A stretch of 64,000 nucleotides of DNA, taken from Paramyrothecium sp. XJ0827. Lineage: Eukaryota; Ascomycota; Sordariomycetes; Hypocreales; Stachybotryaceae. A program made the translations under genes and the position numbers. The stretch is taken from positions 1,922,001 to 1,986,000 of the forward strand of contig JAJFPB010000009.1 of NCBI GenBank assembly GCA_020881915.1, in the 5' to 3' direction. Below the pieces are notes generated by a model. It saw nothing but the letters and a program-made list of their open reading frames with translations, ran no database searches and was not told the origin of the DNA. Shown one piece after another: positions 59,449-64,000 of this stretch; within the stretch, counting starts at the first letter, position 1; each line of letters begins with the position of its first letter.

Positions 59449-61152
59449 ATGTCTGGGTTTGAGATTCTTGGTCTGATTGGCGAGGTTAAAACCTGCATTG
59501 AAGCCTATCAAGCCTTGTCCAAGTTGATCGGCCATTTCCGGGAGATGGGACATGATGTGGCCGATCTTGAGAGCAGGATTCTCGAGGCAGATACGAGGCT
59601 TTATGCCTTCAGCAGGATTCACAATCTCACTATTCAAGGAAACGATCAACGCAGTACTGTTCTACCGCCTTACTGGTCGCACACCGTCCTAAGCTACATG
59701 GTGCAGATCAAACATCACCTCGACGTTGCTCAAATTACCATGAAAAAATACTTGCAACTCCCCAATGCAGATCCTCAAATTACAGCGCACATTGATCCAA
59801 TCATTTTCGATTTGAATAGCCGACCAACCGACTCTACTGCTGTTAAACAAGCTCTGGCGGAAAATGAAAGCCGCATCCGTGAGCTGCAGAATAGCGGCTT
59901 TCGAAAGAAAGTGGTTTGGTTGATGAAAGACCGAAGAAAGCTTTGTCGGGCAGTCGAAGGCCTTGAGCAGGCGAACGATGGTCTGTCAAACCTGACAGTC
60001 CCCCAATTGGGGACGCTAATATACGATGTTGTGGCTAGCCGGCTAAGTAGCGATGAACTCAGGCGACGACCGCTTAGAGTAGAGCCGGAAGAGGAGCAAG
60101 GTGAACGACGCATGAATGAGGCACGATTGGCTGAAGTGGCTGCTGCTCACGAATATGTTCACACGCTTGACCAAGAGAACTTTGATCAGAAGGTGCAACG
60201 CAGATTAGACATCTCTTCTCTTCCTGAGGTGATGATTGATGACCCTCCTGACCAACGTTCGAGACAGCAAGCTGCTTTACAGCCAGAGAATCAAAGAGTT
60301 CTTATCGAGTGGAAGGAGTATGATGCAGACCACATATCACGAGAGGAAGTTGTCGCTCGTTTCAGTGACGTTTCAGCAATCCTCAACTCTCCACCAACCT
60401 ACATCGATAACATCCTGTCGTCCCCCGGGTTTGTGGAAGATGACCGCTCAAACGACAGGGGTACTAACTGGATCGGAATTGTTTACCGCAACCCAAGTTT
60501 CGCCACTTGCCACGATGCGAGGACGCTCCGGGATCATTTGTCGCGACCTGAGAAAGAAAGGGGCGGATCTTCTGAGCCGCGGCAGCAACGTTGGAAGCCC
60601 CCCCTCGGCGATCGCTTCAAATTGGCACTCGTACTTGCGAAGTCACTTCTTTCCATTCATAACTGTGGGTGGTACCACAAGGGTTTGCGACCAGAGAATG
60701 TCGTCTTCTTCTCCAGCGCCAAGACCATCACCAGACCCTACCTTCTCGGCTGGGACTATGCAAGGCCGGCCCGAGGAGGCCAAAAGACTGAGACAGTTAT
60801 TTCTTCGTGGACGGACGGAGAGCTATACCAGCACCCTGACTGGTTTGCATCAGATCAATCGCGCACCTCTAGATTTCGCCAAGAATATGACCAATATCAA
60901 CTTGGTTGCCTCCTCTTAGAAATAGGGGGTTGGAAGCTCCTGAGTGATATCAAGTGGGATGGCCATCAGAATTTCGCTGGTGAAAGATGGCGAAGGTCCT
61001 GGCGTCAATATCTTCTTGATAAGGCCAAGAAGCTTGATATTGTAGTAGGAACAATCTACAGCGAAGTTGTAATGACCCTGCTTCAAGGACTGAATCAAGA
61101 TATGGAGTTTTGGGACACTGTAGTTCTCCGGCTAAGCCAATGCATAGCTTGA
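59449..61152 (+). CDS. HeLo-domain pseudokinase
   Basis: One exon, 567 residues from the ATG at 59449. Residues 1-210 match the HeLo (prion-inhibition and propagation) domain: MSGFEILGLIGEVKTCIEAY, then HDVADLESRILEADTRLYAF and later KDRRKLCRAVEGLEQANDGL. An acidic linker follows. The C-terminal half (about 280-567) is kinase-like: EWKEY could be the beta3 lysine strand, HRD is replaced by HKGLRPENVVFF, and DFG by WDYARP. It should therefore be catalytically dead. HeLo domains are helical bundles that attack membranes in fungal heterokaryon incompatibility, as in HET-S. HeLo plus pseudokinase parallels the animal necroptosis executor MLKL. A cell-death or regulated membrane role is inferred. 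No introns, signal peptide or prion-like repeat are visible. Confidence 0.9.
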   Translation: MSGFEILGLIGEVKTCIEAYQALSKLIGHFREMGHDVADLESRILEADTRLYAFSRIHNLTIQGNDQRSTVLPPYWSHTVLSYMVQIKHHLDVAQITMKKYLQLPNADPQITAHIDPIIFDLNSRPTDSTAVKQALAENESRIRELQNSGFRKKVVWLMKDRRKLCRAVEGLEQANDGLSNLTVPQLGTLIYDVVASRLSSDELRRRPLRVEPEEEQGERRMNEARLAEVAAAHEYVHTLDQENFDQKVQRRLDISSLPEVMIDDPPDQRSRQQAALQPENQRVLIEWKEYDADHISREEVVARFSDVSAILNSPPTYIDNILSSPGFVEDDRSNDRGTNWIGIVYRNPSFATCHDARTLRDHLSRPEKERGGSSEPRQQRWKPPLGDRFKLALVLAKSLLSIHNCGWYHKGLRPENVVFFSSAKTITRPYLLGWDYARPARGGQKTETVISSWTDGELYQHPDWFASDQSRTSRFRQEYDQYQLGCLLLEIGGWKLLSDIKWDGHQNFAGERWRRSWRQYLLDKAKKLDIVVGTIYSEVVMTLLQGLNQDMEFWDTVVLRLSQCIA

Positions 61153-61716
61153 TCTGCAAATGGGCTCTTGTCAATTACATATGATATAATATTTAATGCA
61201 AGCAATCCTTCTTTGAAATGTAGTCTCTGACCATTATTAGTCGAGTAATCAGCGCAAGATGCTATGGTGAAGCCGCTTGTGAGTCGAATTTATCGCCATA
61301 CATTCCAATCTGAAATCTGAATGTAAGTTTGGAATATCAATAACCCTGGCTTATTACTAGTAAAGGTTTAGGTAATGACCTGTCATGTGTCTTAATACAT
61401 AAAAGAGATCAAAGTCGGATTCCCCGCTAGAAATGGGGTTGGAACATACAGAAGAATGACAGAAGAATACAAATCGGTTTCCCGATCACTTGAGCTACTT
61501 AGCTGCGTGTCCATTTTACAAACATAATAGCTATATAAATTCATATCCGACCCCCGAACGGCTTTTGCTAGCAGGCTTCACGGTTTAGTCATGCTGCGGC
61601 TTATGATGAGGGTCTCATAAGATATAGTTATAGTACGCAACTAATGAAATGTTCATTGAATCAATTGTAAGAAATACATGAACTGAGCTTGCACGATCCG
61701 TCTTTCTTCGTTCTTC
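61153..61716. other. intergenic, convergent 3' ends
   Basis: AT-rich 3' flank shared by the HeLo-pseudokinase and the helical protein genes. No gene or repeat is recognised. Confidence 0.5.
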
Positions 61717-63859
61717 TCACTCATTGTTCTCGGCAGCAGCTTCAATAGCCCGAGTCTGGAGTGCCTGCATATGCTCAGTCATATTCTTGTCGACATTGGC
61801 GCTCGTCTTGGCAGCCACCTCGTCGATCTCCGTCATCCATCTGTCGCAGTCCTGGAGAAACTCCTGGCCACGGATGGCCCACTCGGATTCCGGGAGGGTC
61901 GACAGCCTCTCCATGCGGTTGATGGCCGGCCTGATGTAGTCAGCCGACACGGAAATGTAGGCCTGAGAGATATCCGCGATGGCAGAGAAGCGGCCTTGCA
62001 TCTGGAGGGCAGTAGACATCATTTTCTTTCGAAGGTCAGCGCCAAGCTTTATCTCTCGTTAATCACACTTGAATGACTAACCTCCTTACTACGGTGGCTG
62101 ATAGTGATGGCCTCGATTTCTTCGGCGGTGGTGCCTTCCTTAATGCCGTTGATTATAGGTCGGAGGAAGGCTTGTAAGTTCTCGTCGACATTGTGATCGA
62201 TCTCCCCGAGGATCGTCTTGAAGAACTCCACTAGTGGTTCAATTTTCTCCTTTAGCGTTGCCAGCTCCCTGGTGGAGTTTTCCAGGATCGTCATGATCCC
62301 TTGCTGTCAGGGCAAGTCAGTATATAGCGTAGGACCTCTTTAGGAGGGAGTAGCAGACCAGTTCGAGCTCCTTGTTGTTCAGCAACTGAAATTCACCTTT
62401 GGCTCTCTCGAGGTTCAACTTTGCTTCGGCCAGCTGATACCTACTCACGTTGAGCTCCTCTCGCGCATTATCCAAAGCTTTAGTCCATTTTGCCTCCTCC
62501 TCTCTAGCATCCTTGAGGCGGCTCATTGCATGCTCCTGCTGCTGCCTCCGTTGTTCCTTCGCTTGTTCGAGTGCAGCGTTCTGCTGCCTCTCGATCTCGG
62601 CAGCGTGGGCTTTACGGATTGCTTCATCCTCAGCTCTGTCACTGCTAGACTGGCCCCCAATGGCATCCATGATACTAACAAAGATGCCCCGATCTGCCGC
62701 TCCTTGGTTAGCCATCATAATCCATAGCTCAGCAAGAACTTACCTCGGACTGGTGCTGCCGTCGACGGAATGAGTCGTTGAACCATCTGTATGTCATCAA
62801 ATACCGAAGGCTCGGGAATAGTAGGCGCGTATTTAAGCCACTCAACCTCACTCTCAGCACGATCTACGGCTTTCCCTGCAGCCTTAAGCTTCTTCAACAC
62901 CTCCTTGATCTTTGCATTGATGACCTCTTTCTGGTCCTCGTACTTCTTCTGGTCTTCAACGGCTCCAGCTCGCCTGTGTACGGTCACTTCCTTCTCCTTG
63001 ACAATTTCGCCTACGCATCCCAAAGCGTCAGCTAGGCTCACATGTCATCATGTCCTCTCTGAAAACCATTCGGCTCCCGCATAGTGTCAAGCGACAATCA
63101 GATTTATTACCTTTCTTTGACAATGAAGTCTGATGCAGATGGAGAATGACCAGATACCAGTACTCGAACTTCTTTGTGATAGCCTCGGCGCTCTGAAGAC
63201 ACTTGTTGGCTGTCTTCTTGATGGAATCGATCTCCGGCTTAAGATTATATCTAGCGTCCTCTGGGTCCTCAAGCAGATCGATGATATAGGCAATACTACC
63301 CTCCACCGCGATCATGCTCTGGGCTGTTACTCGGATCGTGTTCATCCCATGCTGGGCATCGAGGAAGGCAAGTCGGCCGACGTCGCTGCAATGCTGGAGG
63401 TTGGTGTGGAAATATTTGGATCTGGCCGACGAATGGCAGTCGTATCAGCAGGGTCTGCCACAAAAATTATCTCACTACAACCTACGGCAAATGTCCCACG
63501 GCCGTCCCATCATCGGCCTTAACGTCCTGGCTCTCGACTTCCAGTCCTGCCGCCTGCTCAAGGTCGGCGGCCTTAAGCAGGATGGCCATAGTCGATATTG
63601 CTGACGGTGCAGCAGCAAGCGGAGCGGCCCAGTTGGTGTTGGCAACCACATTGCTGTTCTTGACGCGCTGGAGGGCAATGCTGCAAGCTTTCTGGAGCAC
63701 CAGGGCATAACTCGCCTTGCGATCCCTGGTCCTGTTATCATTCGCTGAAAGTTCAGAGGCAGGGCCGTCAGCGTTTTCTGCTCTAGAGGAATTCATAGTT
63801 GGACGTTTGTCGCATGGGAGACGCTCTTTGGGCATCGGAGGGTCGGCTTCCTTATCCAT
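61717..63859 (-). CDS. long alpha-helical coiled-coil protein, unknown function
   Basis: Six exons (63859-63486, 63421-63111, 63010-62744, 62702-62359, 62303-62082, 62025-61717) give about 608 residues. The exon-4 acceptor may be 3 nt further on and the 41-nt intron before it is short. Nearly everything is helical. There is an Ala-rich segment (SAISTMAILLKAADLEQAAG, about 100), then MIAVEGSIAYIIDLLEDPED. Charged coiled coils follow (EDQKKYEDQKEVINAKIKEV; AEIERQQNAALEQAKEQRRQ), and the end is an amphipathic bundle (YIRPAINRMERLSTLPESEW). No enzyme motif or signal peptide is visible. Long helical bundles with an apolar hairpin occur in membrane-acting proteins, but also in many scaffolds, so this is only a possibility. 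Its neighbour is the HeLo-pseudokinase, arranged tail to tail. Confidence 0.72.
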
Positions 63860-64000
63860 GATCTTCTGTGCGAGATTAGAGTTCGATTGTCACTGGACTT
63901 GGTTAAACAGCTGAGAATGTACTAGATAGAGAAACACCGAACTTGAGAGTAAGGACAGCGCGGAACAGATATATCACAACACCGGCTCCCCCCCCCCTCC
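63860..64000. other. right edge, promoter fragment
   Basis: Upstream flank of the helical-protein gene. It ends in a run of C residues at the window edge; no gene is seen. Confidence 0.4.

Noticed and set aside
62026..62046. AAG acceptor at 62047 giving a 35-nt intron in the helical-protein gene
   Set aside because: Too short for a spliceosomal intron here; the acceptor 21 nt further gives 56 nt, a good CTGAC branch site and the same frame.
63985..64000. C-rich run at the end of the window
   Set aside because: A simple homopolymer tract at the sequence edge; it does not repeat as a telomeric unit.

Overview
The window is nuclear DNA from a filamentous ascomycete (Pezizomycotina; Sordariomycetes, possibly Hypocreales, would fit, but the sequence alone does not fix this). 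The evidence is short introns (mostly 41-100 nt) with GTAAGT-type donors and CTAAC/CTGAC branch sites, Zn2Cys6 regulators, CBM1 and HeLo domains, a fungal rhodopsin-like membrane protein and CorA-like proteins. I joined exons by hand; almost every model closes in one frame, with protein-like sequence on both sides of each junction. No rRNA, tRNA, transposon or CRISPR array was found.

Layout. 0.4-8 kb: a DUF7730-type protein, a secreted single-pass cell-surface protein, a SnoaL-like protein and a CBM1-tethered beta-helix protein. 9-18 kb: a Ser/Thr kinase fused to a vWA-like domain, a CorA-like membrane protein and a 68-residue microprotein. 18.7-31.8 kb: a probable catabolic cluster for a uronic-acid polysaccharide. 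It holds a secreted BNR_4 lyase-like protein, a GH88 unsaturated glucuronyl hydrolase, a Zn2Cys6 regulator, a divergent MFS transporter and a DUF2264 protein. 32-39 kb: an intronless alpha/beta hydrolase, a second Zn2Cys6 regulator and a secreted FAD-linked oxidase. 40.9-49.2 kb: a rhodopsin-domain protein, an amino-acid permease and a 715-residue protein of unknown function. 50.9-53.1 kb: a DHA2-type MFS efflux pump whose first intron has no AG acceptor. 54.1-63.9 kb: a kinase-ankyrin protein, a HeLo-pseudokinase and a long helical protein.

How the genes may work together. In the central cluster the secreted lyase would cut an acidic polysaccharide and leave 4,5-unsaturated uronic ends. The transporter would import products, GH88 would remove the unsaturated residue, and DUF2264 may handle another residue. 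The Zn2Cys6 protein shares a divergent promoter with the transporter. At the right end, the HeLo-pseudokinase has an MLKL-like plan (membrane-active N-terminal domain plus dead kinase) and sits beside a conventional kinase-ankyrin protein and a coiled-coil protein. This is a plausible fungal cell-death or recognition neighbourhood. Both interpretations are inferences from domains and gene order.
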